Source of the DNA: Cobetia crustatorum
GTDB lineage: Bacteria > Pseudomonadota > Gammaproteobacteria > Pseudomonadales > Halomonadaceae
DNA length: 64,000 nucleotides
Assembly (NCBI RefSeq): GCF_000591415.1
Contig: NZ_JEMF01000021.1
Location: 60,136 to 124,135, forward strand
Direction: 5' to 3'
The notes under the pieces are model-generated. The model made no database searches and was not told the DNA's origin. It saw only the letters and a list, made by a program, of their open reading frames with translations. Below, in pieces: positions 56,489 through 64,000 of the stretch (positions are counted from its first letter, which is position 1; every line of letters begins with the position of its first letter). A program made the position numbers and the translations under genes.

Positions 56489-57609
56489 CCACGACTGCCA
56501 CGCCCGAAAACGCCGCCCTTTCCATGATGCGCCCTCTTCACGTGCGTCACGTCAATCTGGCACGTGGGTTTCGCGGCGGCGAGCGTCAGACGCTGAATCT
56601 GATCGCGGATCTAGCGCGGCGCACAGCCGAAGGTGAGGCAATCAACCAATCGCTGGTATGCCTCACCGGCTCGCCATTGATTACCGAACTGGCGGCACTT
56701 GAGCTGCCCGTCACGGTAGAGGTGATCGAAATCAGCGGGCGCTTCAGGGGCCATCGCGGTCGGCCACGCGCCGATATCGTGCATGCGCATGAAGCCAAGG
56801 CGGTGCATTGGGCATGGCTACACCAGCGCCTGACAGGGACTCCCTATCTATTGACGCGTCGTGTACCTCAGCCGGTCAAGAACAAGGCTTTCAACCGACT
56901 GACCTATCGCGCTGCGGCCTGCCGTGTGGCGATTTCCTCGGTAATCGAAGCACATCTGCGCGAGCGTCACTGGGGCGAAACCGCTCTGATCCCCAGCACC
57001 CTCGCCCATCTGCCCAGTGATTCCGAGTCCGTGGCGGCACTACGTGCGCGCTTCGGCAATACGCCCGCAGGAGGCCGCTTCGTCATCGGGCATGTTGGCG
57101 CACTGGTAGATCGTCACAAGGGCCAGCGCCTGTTGATCGAGGCCGCACGTCTGCTGCGCGCGAGTCATCCCGGGTTGCTGTTCGTCTGCCTGGGTGCAGG
57201 GGAAGATGAGGCGGCCTTCAAGGCGGAAAGTGCTGATCTCGACAACCTCGTCTGGGAAGGTTTCCACACCAATGTCGGCGACTACCTCGACGCCTTTGAT
57301 CTGTTTGCCTTTCCCTCACGCAATGAAGGGCTGGGCTCTATCCTGTTGGATGTGATGGATCACGGTGTCCCTGTCATCGCCAGCAACGTGGATGGCATTC
57401 CCGATATCGTGCATGACGACCAGACTGGCGTGCTGGTACCCGGTCAGGATGCTCAAGCACTGGCAACAGCTATTACAGCGCTCTCCGAGGATGCGCCCCG
57501 CCGTGAGCGACTCGTCACTGGTGCGCGTGCTCATCTTGCCCGCTTTACCCCCAGCGCCATGGGCGAGGCCTATCTCGCGCTTTATCGGCGATTGATGCGC
57601 TCAAGATAG
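56482..57609 (+). CDS. Glycosyltransferase family 4
   Basis: A 375-residue GT-B enzyme, unnamed. N-terminal acceptor lobe includes HVNLARGFRGGERQTLNLIA and VHAHEAKAVHWAWLHQRL; the donor lobe has the sequence FVIGHVGALVDRHKGQRLLI and the EX7E-like FPSRNEGLGSILLDVMDHGV. The start ATG (56482) overlaps the GT2 stop by seven bases. It probably adds an inner-core sugar; the substrate cannot be told. It ends before a long bidirectional terminator. Confidence 0.88.
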   Translation: MVTTTATPENAALSMMRPLHVRHVNLARGFRGGERQTLNLIADLARRTAEGEAINQSLVCLTGSPLITELAALELPVTVEVIEISGRFRGHRGRPRADIVHAHEAKAVHWAWLHQRLTGTPYLLTRRVPQPVKNKAFNRLTYRAAACRVAISSVIEAHLRERHWGETALIPSTLAHLPSDSESVAALRARFGNTPAGGRFVIGHVGALVDRHKGQRLLIEAARLLRASHPGLLFVCLGAGEDEAAFKAESADLDNLVWEGFHTNVGDYLDAFDLFAFPSRNEGLGSILLDVMDHGVPVIASNVDGIPDIVHDDQTGVLVPGQDAQALATAITALSEDAPRRERLVTGARAHLARFTPSAMGEAYLALYRRLMRSR

Positions 57610-57652
57610 CTCGCTCAAGATACGTGGCAGTACAGAAATATGCCAAGATCCA

Positions 57653-57698
57653 AAAAAGCCTGTTTCATGTGAAACATCTCACATGAAACAGGCTTTTT
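57653..57698. terminator. Bidirectional terminator with a 20-bp stem containing a parS-like sequence
   Basis: A 20-bp perfect stem (AAAAAGCCTGTTTCATGTGA and its complement) with a 6-base loop, flanked by A-runs and T-runs (TTTTTAATTTTT). Bases 57661-57676 read TGTTTCATGTGAAACA, one base from parS. Confidence 0.9.
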
Positions 57699-57732
57699 AA
57701 TTTTTATAAATCAATGCATTATCGGAAAAATA

Positions 57733-58629
57733 TCAATCATCGAGATCGCGTAGATCAGGCCACCCCTCATCTATCTTCAGGTCAGGGTAGGCCGTCGGGT
57801 CCAGTGGACCTGCCTCGCTTTCAGGATGACAATCGCGCAGGGCCTCGCTCAAAAGGCGTAGCGCTTCGTCACCCTCAGCGCCCACCGTGACCCGCTCCCA
57901 GAATTCACGATGCACTGCTTTCACGACCACCGGCACGCTGGGTACGCCCACCTGCTGCGCCATCGCCAAGCGATGCAGTCCCCGGTTGATCTTGAGCAGA
58001 CGGCCATCGCGCGAGACTGCCACACCCATCTCATCCTTGGTGATGCCCTGACGGAAACCATTGCGTGACATGTCCTGCAGGTAGCCACGATAGCACTGCA
58101 GATATCCCAGGATACGTGCCTCACTATCCAGCAGGAGGCCATCACGCGGTGATGACCACGGCTTGCCGGCCTCCAGCAACGCTTTCAGACGCTGATAGCG
58201 CTCGATCACCGTGAGATCATCACCATGTTCGATCAGATCACGCATCAAGCGTGAACGCGTGCCGTGACGAAAAGCACCACGCCGCAGGTCCCATTCGCCA
58301 TCCCAGATAAAGGCATTGGAGGACGGCCGCCTGCGCTTGTCACGCCCGAAGTTGACGTCGCGCACCAGTTCTCGCGGATTGACCCAGACTGTCAGCGCCT
58401 CCTGACCGAGAACAGACTCCACCGCGTGGCGTGGCAATCCGCGCCGTTCAAGTCCGCCATGGCGCCAGCGTGATGCCTGCCAACGCGATAACCACCCGCG
58501 ACTGAACGGCAGAATCAGATGCTTCTCGCACCAGCCACGTAGCGCCTCGAGACGATGTGCACGACGCATGGCGCCACGCATACGTGGATGAATGAGGTCT
58601 TCTGTCGTGCGAATGTGCTGCGAACTCAC
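57733..58629 (-). CDS. Hypothetical protein with a ParB/sulfiredoxin-like region, LPS locus
   Basis: I do not recognise a named family for this 298-residue protein. The first 130 residues are rich in Arg and Trp (GWLSRWQASRWRHGGLERRG) and could bind a nucleic acid or the membrane surface. Around residues 198-244, KDEMGVAVSRDGRLLKINRG, HRLAMAQQVGVPSVPVVVKA and VHREFW look like a ParB-N/sulfiredoxin-fold motif (DG..., HRLA, VPVxV). It is between the GT4 gene and waaF, 31 bases before the latter, and may be cotranscribed with waaF. The context suggests an LPS or envelope role; that is only inference. Confidence 0.7.
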   Translation of the reverse strand: MSSQHIRTTEDLIHPRMRGAMRRAHRLEALRGWCEKHLILPFSRGWLSRWQASRWRHGGLERRGLPRHAVESVLGQEALTVWVNPRELVRDVNFGRDKRRRPSSNAFIWDGEWDLRRGAFRHGTRSRLMRDLIEHGDDLTVIERYQRLKALLEAGKPWSSPRDGLLLDSEARILGYLQCYRGYLQDMSRNGFRQGITKDEMGVAVSRDGRLLKINRGLHRLAMAQQVGVPSVPVVVKAVHREFWERVTVGAEGDEALRLLSEALRDCHPESEAGPLDPTAYPDLKIDEGWPDLRDLDD

Positions 58630-58660
58630 CGGCAGTCCTCATCAAGGGTGTATGGCGTCA

Positions 58661-59695
58661 TCACGAAGGCAGAGCTTCCTGGTTGTCATCGGCAAGCGTG
58701 ATCGCTGCCAGAAGCCGCTCAGGCGGCAGATGGTTCAGACAGTTGGTATGTCCCAGCGGGCATACGCGCTTGAAGCACGGCGAACACTCCAGCGCCAACC
58801 AGTGAATCTCGCGATTGGCCGTCAGCGGTGGCGTGTAATGTGGCGACGAGGAGCCGTAGATTCCCTGAATGCGGGCCCCAACAGCAGCAGCGACATGCAT
58901 CAGCCCCGAATCATTACTAACCACTTCCTGACACTCGGCGATCAGATCCACCGCATCTGCCAGCCGCGTCTTGCCGCACAAGTTATGCACGCCCGGCAAT
59001 CCTTGGGCAATCTCCTCCCCTGCCGCGACATCCTTGGGGCCACCGAAGATACGCACCTCTGCACCTGCCTGAGTCAAGGATTCTGCCAGCGCACGAAAGT
59101 GTGCCAGCGGCCATTGTTTGGCTGGGCCATATTCCGCCCCCGGCATCATGCCGATGATGGCTTTGGGCGGTGCGACCAGCCCCAATTCCCCACGCAGGCG
59201 CGCCTGGTTGGCACTATCTGTCTCAAGGTGCGGCTCGAGGATATTGGCAGGTGGATTGGCCTCAACGACCGGTAGCCCAAGCGAGGTGAAGCGCTTGACG
59301 GTCTGATCGAGCACCGACTTGTCGAGCTTGCGACACTCAGTCAGCAGGCCGTAGCGCTGCTCACCGGTGAAGCCAACGCGTACCGGGATACGGGCGAAGA
59401 ACGGCACCAAGGCTGACTTCCACGAGCGCGGCAGTACGATGGCGCGATCAAAGCGCCCACGCAACGCGCGCCCCAGCTGCCAGCGCGCCTTGAGAGCAAA
59501 GTCACCATGCCCTGCTGGCAGCGCCAATGCCTCTTCCACCTCGGGCATGCGCTCAATGATCGGTTGCGACCAGGCGGGCGCCAGCACACTGATCCGGCAG
59601 CCGGGCGAGCGCTGCTTCAACGTCATGAACAGGCTCTGCGCCATCACCATGTCGCCGACCCAGCTAGGTCCGACCACCAGAATGCGCTCACTCAT
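58661..59695 (-). CDS. waaF: ADP-heptose--LPS heptosyltransferase II
   Basis: A 344-residue GT9 enzyme adding the second heptose of the inner core. Starts MSERILVVGPSWVGDMVMAQ, with the donor site GMMPGAEYGPAKQWPLAHF, VSNDSGLMHVAAAVGARIQG and IYGSSSPHYTPPL. The Cys cluster near the C-terminus (CSPCFKRVCPLGHTNCL) is as in the family. Leftward with the preceding hldD at 59787 (91-base gap). Family and WaaF assignment are firm. Confidence 0.95.
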   Translation of the reverse strand: MSERILVVGPSWVGDMVMAQSLFMTLKQRSPGCRISVLAPAWSQPIIERMPEVEEALALPAGHGDFALKARWQLGRALRGRFDRAIVLPRSWKSALVPFFARIPVRVGFTGEQRYGLLTECRKLDKSVLDQTVKRFTSLGLPVVEANPPANILEPHLETDSANQARLRGELGLVAPPKAIIGMMPGAEYGPAKQWPLAHFRALAESLTQAGAEVRIFGGPKDVAAGEEIAQGLPGVHNLCGKTRLADAVDLIAECQEVVSNDSGLMHVAAAVGARIQGIYGSSSPHYTPPLTANREIHWLALECSPCFKRVCPLGHTNCLNHLPPERLLAAITLADDNQEALPS

Positions 59696-59786
59696 GCCTT
59701 GCTCCTCTTCACGGCCAACCCTCTTTGCGGATGCTCGCCATCTCGGCTCGCCTGCCCCATCACACTTGCGATGCAGGTCTTCAAGC

Positions 59787-60743
59787 TCAGCGATTCAGCC
59801 ATTCGAGATAGGCGCGGGTGCCCTGGGCGACGGTCTTGAATTCGACGTTGCAGCCCGCCTTGCGCAGCTTGCCAATGTCGGCACGCGTGTAACTCTGATA
59901 GCGGCCCTTGAGGTTTTCCGGGAAGTCGATGTACTCGATCTCGCCCTTCTCGTAGTACTCGATGACGGTCTCGGCGATCGCCTTGAAAGGCTCGGCACGG
60001 CCGGTGCCCAGGTTGAAGATGCCGGAGGCTTCCGGGTGATCGAGGAACCACAGGTTCACATCAACCACATCACCGACGTAGACGAAGTCACGGCTCTGCA
60101 TGCCGGCTTCATAGCCATCGTAGGCGCCGAACAGCTTCGGGTTCTCGCCCGCCTTCACCTGGGTGTGATGGTGATAGGCCACGCTGGCCATCTTGCCCTT
60201 GTGCTGCTCACGCGGGCCATAGACGTTGAAATAGCGGAAGCCGACCACCTGGGTGGTCAAGCTATCCCAGCGCTGACGGACATGCTGATCGAACAGCAAC
60301 TTGGAGTAACCATAAACGTTAAGCGGCCCTTCGAACTCCGGCGTCTCCTTGAAGACCTGGCTATCGCCATAGGTCGCTGCAGAGCTGGCGTACAGCAGCG
60401 GGATCTGGTTTGCCTCGCAGAAATTGAGCAACACCTTGGAATACTCGAAGTTATTCTCGAGCATGAACTGGCCATCCCACTCAGTGGTATCCGAGCACGC
60501 GCCTTCATGGAAGATCGCCTCGATTTTCGGAAGCTCAGCGTATTCACCCATCAGGCTCGACTGGACGCGAATCAGAAAGTCGTCCTTGTCGAGATAGTCG
60601 GCGAGGGTCAGATCCGCCAGATTGACGAATTTGGTACCGTCACTCAGGTCATCCACCACCAGAATGTCGGTACGGCCGCGGTCGTTGAGTGCCTTGACGA
60701 TGTTGGCACCGATGAAGCCGGCACCTCCGGTAACGACGATCAT
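59787..60743 (-). CDS. hldD: ADP-L-glycero-D-manno-heptose 6-epimerase
   Basis: A 318-residue NADP-dependent SDR enzyme that inverts C6 of ADP-heptose, last step before waaF uses it. The N-terminal dinucleotide motif [20 protein letters not shown] and the YxxxK catalytic pair in [12 protein letters not shown] are intact, as is [16 protein letters not shown]. First gene of a leftward hldD-waaF-(hypothetical) group, divergent from glyQ. Confidence 0.97.
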   Translation of the reverse strand: MIVVTGGAGFIGANIVKALNDRGRTDILVVDDLSDGTKFVNLADLTLADYLDKDDFLIRVQSSLMGEYAELPKIEAIFHEGACSDTTEWDGQFMLENNFEYSKVLLNFCEANQIPLLYASSAATYGDSQVFKETPEFEGPLNVYGYSKLLFDQHVRQRWDSLTTQVVGFRYFNVYGPREQHKGKMASVAYHHHTQVKAGENPKLFGAYDGYEAGMQSRDFVYVGDVVDVNLWFLDHPEASGIFNLGTGRAEPFKAIAETVIEYYEKGEIEYIDFPENLKGRYQSYTRADIGKLRKAGCNVEFKTVAQGTRAYLEWLNR

Positions 60744-60913
60744 GTTGAGCTCCCATAGCCTCTAGAGGCTTGTACGCAATGCGTTCGTGCATGGACGCGA
60801 CGCATCAGAATTTGGAAATGGCACGCACTCGGTTTCATCTGCGGCCTATAACCCTATAAGCGGGGATTGTATACTTGGCAGTTCTCGAATTCATGGGCCA
60901 ACGGGCTTCACCA

Positions 60914-61870
60914 ATGACACAGCCAGACGTGAAAACCTTCCAGGGCCTGATTCTGGCCCTGCAGCAATACTGGGCCGAACAGGGTTGCATCATCCTGCAG
61001 CCTTTGGATATGGAGGTTGGGGCAGGGACTTTCCACCCGGCGACCTTCCTGCGTTCCATCGGACCTGAAACCTGGAACGCTGCCTACGTGCAGCCTTCCC
61101 GCCGTCCTACCGACGGCCGCTATGGCGAAAATCCCAATCGCCTGCAGCACTACTATCAGTTCCAGGTGGTGATGAAACCGTCACCGGCTAACCTGCAGGA
61201 GCTCTATCTGGGCTCACTGGAGCGTCTGGGCATTGATCCGCTGGTCCACGACATCCGCTTCGTCGAGGACAACTGGGAATCTCCGACGCTTGGCGCCTGG
61301 GGCCTCGGCTGGGAAATGTGGCTCAACGGCATGGAAGTGACGCAGTTCACCTACTTCCAGCAGGCAGGGGGTATCGAATGCTTCCCGGTCACCGGCGAGC
61401 TGACCTACGGTCTTGAGCGCATCGCGATGTACCTGCAGGACGTGGACAGCGTCTACGACCTGATCTGGACCACCGCACCGGATGGCTCGGTCGTCACCTA
61501 TGGTGATGTCTTCCTGCAGAATGAGAAGGAGCAGTCCGCCTACAACTTCGAGCATGCTGCCGTGCCGGAGCTGTTCGCTGCCTTCGATCACAGCGAAAGT
61601 GAGTGCCAGAAGCTGCTAGCCGCCAATCTGCCGCTGCCAGCCTACGAGCAGGTACTGAAGGCATCACATACTTTCAATATGCTGGATGCCCGCCACGCCA
61701 TCTCGGTCACCGAGCGTCAGCGCTATATTCTGCGCGTCCGGACGCTAGCACGTGATGTGGCGCACGCCTATTACGCTTCCCGCAAGGCCGCAGGATTCCC
61801 GCTGGCGCCGAAGGCGCTGCGTGATGAATTGCTCGCTGCCGATGACACCATTACCGAGGGAGACGCGTAA
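60914..61870 (+). CDS. glyQ: Glycyl-tRNA synthetase alpha subunit
   Basis: A 318-residue catalytic subunit of the bacterial alpha2beta2 GlyRS. Class II motifs are visible: [20 protein letters not shown] (motif 1), [20 protein letters not shown] (motif 2 region), and [15 protein letters not shown] (motif 3). The ATG at 60914 gives [20 protein letters not shown]; a frame open from 60875 is not needed. The glyS gene starts two bases after its stop. E. coli GlyQ is 303 residues. Confidence 0.97.
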   Translation: MTQPDVKTFQGLILALQQYWAEQGCIILQPLDMEVGAGTFHPATFLRSIGPETWNAAYVQPSRRPTDGRYGENPNRLQHYYQFQVVMKPSPANLQELYLGSLERLGIDPLVHDIRFVEDNWESPTLGAWGLGWEMWLNGMEVTQFTYFQQAGGIECFPVTGELTYGLERIAMYLQDVDSVYDLIWTTAPDGSVVTYGDVFLQNEKEQSAYNFEHAAVPELFAAFDHSESECQKLLAANLPLPAYEQVLKASHTFNMLDARHAISVTERQRYILRVRTLARDVAHAYYASRKAAGFPLAPKALRDELLAADDTITEGDA

Positions 61871-61872
61871 GC

Positions 61873-63942
61873 ATGGCCTCCGTGAATACTCTGCTGATCG
61901 AACTGGGCTGCGAAGAACTGCCGCCGGGCGCCATCGATGCACTGGCTGAAAGCCTGGCCAATGGCTTGGCCGATAGCTTGCGCGACGCTGAAGTTTCCTT
62001 CGGCCAAGTCCGCGCCTACGCTACCCCGCGTCGTCTTGCAGTCATGATCGAGTCACTGGCCGAGCGCCAACCGGACCGTGAGATAGAGAAGCGCGGCCCG
62101 GCCAAGGCCGCCGCCTTCAAGGACGGTGAGCCGACACGCGCAGTGCAAGGCTTTGCCCGCTCCTGTGGTGTCGAGGTCAGTGATCTGATTGAGCTGGAAA
62201 CCGACAAGGGTACCTGGCTCGGCTACCGTCACACCCAGCCGGGCGAGCATCTCTCCGCCCTGCTGCCGACCATGCTTGAGCAAGTGGTGGCGCGTCTGCC
62301 AGTGCCCAAGAACATGCGCTGGGGTGCTTCGCGCATCGAATTCTCACGCCCGGTACATTGGCTGGTCGCGTTGTACGGCAGTGAAGTCATCGATTCGAGC
62401 GTACTCGGCCTCAATGCTGGCCGTACCACTTTCGGTCATCGCTTCCACGCCCCGCAGGCCATCACTCTGGCCCACGCCGAGGACTACCTCGACGTGCTGG
62501 AAAATGCCCGTGTGCTGGCCAACCGTGAGGTACGCCGCGAGCGTATTCGCGAGCAGGTCCAGGCCGAAGCAGAAGTCTATGGTGCCAACGCCGTCATCGA
62601 CGAGGCGCTGCTCAACGAGGTCAATGGCCTCGTGGAATGGCCGGTCGCACTGACGGGCACCTTCGATGAGCGCTTCCTGGAAGTGCCATCGGAGTGCCTG
62701 ATTTCCTCCATGAAGGCCAATCAGAAGTACTTCCACCTGCTCAATGATGACGGCAAGCTCATGCCGGCCTTCATCACCGTCGCGAATATCGAGAGCAAGG
62801 ACCCGCAGCAGGTCATCTCCGGTAACGAGAAGGTGATTCGTCCGCGTCTGGGCGATGCCGCCTTCTTCTACGAGACCGACCTGCGCAGCACGCTGGAATC
62901 GCGTCGCGAGAAGCTCGAGAGCGTCGTCTTCCAGCAGAAGCTGGGCAGCATGGCTGACAAGGCACGCCGCAGCGAAGCCGTGGCACGTCATATTGCTGAA
63001 CGTATCGGTGCTGATATCGATCACGCCGCACGCGCCGCACAGCTGGCCAAGACCGACCTGGTCACCGAGATGGTGCTGGAGTTCCCGGAACTGCAGGGCA
63101 TCATGGGCCACTACTACGCCCGTCACGATGGCGAAGATGCCACCGTCGCGCGTGCGCTGGAAGAACAGTATCTGCCGCGCTTCGCCGGCGATGCGATTCC
63201 CACGACCAAGGCAGGCATGGCGGTCGCCCTGGCAGACCGTCTCGACACCCTGACCGGCATCTTCGGTATCGGTCAGCGTCCGACGGGCGCCAAAGATCCG
63301 TTCGCACTGCGTCGCGCCACCATCGGGGTGCTCAACATCCTGATCAAGGGCGAACTGGATCTCGACCTGCGCGAGCTGCTGACCGTCAGCGCCGAACAGC
63401 ATCGTGATCTGCCCAAGGCCGAGGGTCTAGTCGAGGACGTGCTTGAGTACATGCTCGATCGCTTCCGCGCTTGGGCCAATGACGAAGGCATGGGTGCCGA
63501 GCTGTATCTGGCCGTACGCACGCTGAAGGTCAGCAACCCGCTGGACTTCGCACGTCGTCTGCGCGCAGTGCACGCCTTCGGTGAGCGTCCGGAAGCGGCC
63601 GCATTGGCTGCTGCCAACAAGCGCGTGTCCAACATCCTTGCCAAGGCCGAGCACGATGGCCGTACCGAGGTGGACGCAAGTCTGTTGAGCGAAACTGCCG
63701 AGCAAGAGCTGGCAGAAGCCCTCAAAGCACGTGGCGCCGAAGTGGCACCGCTGTTCGCGACTGCGCGCTACCAGGAGGCTCTCGATGCACTGGCCAGCCT
63801 GCGCGCGCCGGTCGATGCCTTCTTTGATCAGGTCATGGTCAATGCTGACGATGCGGCCGTACGTGCCAATCGTCTGGCGATGCTGGCCAGCCTGCAAGGC
63901 CTGTTCATGGGTGTGGCGGACATCAGTCTGCTGACTCAGTAA
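61873..63942 (+). CDS. glyS: Glycyl-tRNA synthetase beta subunit
   Basis: A 689-residue beta subunit (E. coli 689) that binds and positions tRNA-Gly. The conserved N-terminus LLIELGCEELPPGAIDALAE, the central ECLISSMKANQKYFHLL, the HD-like VLEFPELQGIMGHYYARHDG, and the C-terminal anticodon-binding region with RVSNILAKAE are intact. Two bases after glyQ, with GGGAG before the ATG. It ends at 63942 and is followed by a hairpin. Confidence 0.97.
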   Translation: MASVNTLLIELGCEELPPGAIDALAESLANGLADSLRDAEVSFGQVRAYATPRRLAVMIESLAERQPDREIEKRGPAKAAAFKDGEPTRAVQGFARSCGVEVSDLIELETDKGTWLGYRHTQPGEHLSALLPTMLEQVVARLPVPKNMRWGASRIEFSRPVHWLVALYGSEVIDSSVLGLNAGRTTFGHRFHAPQAITLAHAEDYLDVLENARVLANREVRRERIREQVQAEAEVYGANAVIDEALLNEVNGLVEWPVALTGTFDERFLEVPSECLISSMKANQKYFHLLNDDGKLMPAFITVANIESKDPQQVISGNEKVIRPRLGDAAFFYETDLRSTLESRREKLESVVFQQKLGSMADKARRSEAVARHIAERIGADIDHAARAAQLAKTDLVTEMVLEFPELQGIMGHYYARHDGEDATVARALEEQYLPRFAGDAIPTTKAGMAVALADRLDTLTGIFGIGQRPTGAKDPFALRRATIGVLNILIKGELDLDLRELLTVSAEQHRDLPKAEGLVEDVLEYMLDRFRAWANDEGMGAELYLAVRTLKVSNPLDFARRLRAVHAFGERPEAAALAAANKRVSNILAKAEHDGRTEVDASLLSETAEQELAEALKARGAEVAPLFATARYQEALDALASLRAPVDAFFDQVMVNADDAAVRANRLAMLASLQGLFMGVADISLLTQ

Positions 63943-63949
63943 GGCACTG

Positions 63950-63976
63950 TTGCGCTCGATAGTATTATCGAGCGCA
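63950..63976 (+). terminator. Hairpin after glyS
   Basis: A 12-bp perfect stem, TTGCGCTCGATA with TATCGAGCGCAA around GTAT, seven bases after the glyS stop. There is no T-tract, so termination is likely only partial. Confidence 0.6.
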
Positions 63977-64000
63977 ACCTATGTAACACGCAAAGAACCC

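Overview
This 64 kb window is ordinary chromosome from a marine or halophilic gammaproteobacterium, most likely a member of the Halomonadaceae (Cobetia/Halomonas group). That placement is an inference from high GC, Pseudomonas-like gene neighbourhoods (finR-fpr, gshB-tonB-algH-ruvX-pyrRBC', zapA-6S RNA-5-FCL) and protein character; no rRNA is present to confirm it. Genes are dense and almost all are housekeeping. I see no prophage, insertion sequence, CRISPR array or tRNA. Three exact 16-bp parS sites within 460 bp suggest the window lies in the origin-proximal domain.

Layout. 1-12 kb, nitrogen: a ubiK start, then glnK-amtB plus a second PII gene behind a terminator, the divergent fpr/finR pair, a host-attachment-family protein, an unknown membrane protein, and the general amino-acid ABC transporter aapJQMP. 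Both glnK and aapJ carry sigma-54 type -24/-12 elements, with NtrC-like sites upstream. 11-23 kb: speE, a VanZ-like protein, hemE, ribA, trhA, a Fic-family protein that has lost its catalytic motif, a glutathione S-transferase, the isoprenoid operon xseB-ispA-dxs, and serA. 23.2-23.8 kb: parS cluster around a small tautomerase gene. 23.7-31.8 kb: pyrR-pyrB-pyrC' (a dihydroorotase without its metal site), gshB-tonB-algH-ruvX, rsmE, secB, yibN. 32-36.6 kb: gpmI-envC-ctp. 36.7-43.5 kb: ubiI-ubiH-pepP-ygfB read leftward, and zapA-6S RNA-5-FCL read rightward. 43.4-50.7 kb: ilvA, rpiA, a DUF3157-like protein, and a nucleoside-uptake block (tsx, nupC, deoR) with a perfect CRP/Vfr-type palindrome. 50.8-60.7 kb: LPS inner-core genes (waaA, hldE, heptosyltransferase, Kdo kinase, two glycosyltransferases, an unknown ParB-fold-like protein, waaF, hldD). 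60.9-64 kb: glyQ-glyS.

Quality warning. Seven genes (speE, gst, serA, gpmI twice, ctp, the DUF3157-like gene and tsx) are each broken by a one-base indel, nearly always in a short G/C run, and each can be rejoined into a full-length family member. Several are normally essential or highly conserved, so these look like consensus errors in the assembly rather than real pseudogenes. I give joined coordinates for them.

The most interesting items are the parS cluster and its degenerate echo inside a terminator at 57.66 kb, the inactivated Fic protein, the unknown ParB-like protein inside the LPS locus, the paired sigma-54/NtrC nitrogen promoters, and the nucleoside regulatory sites.
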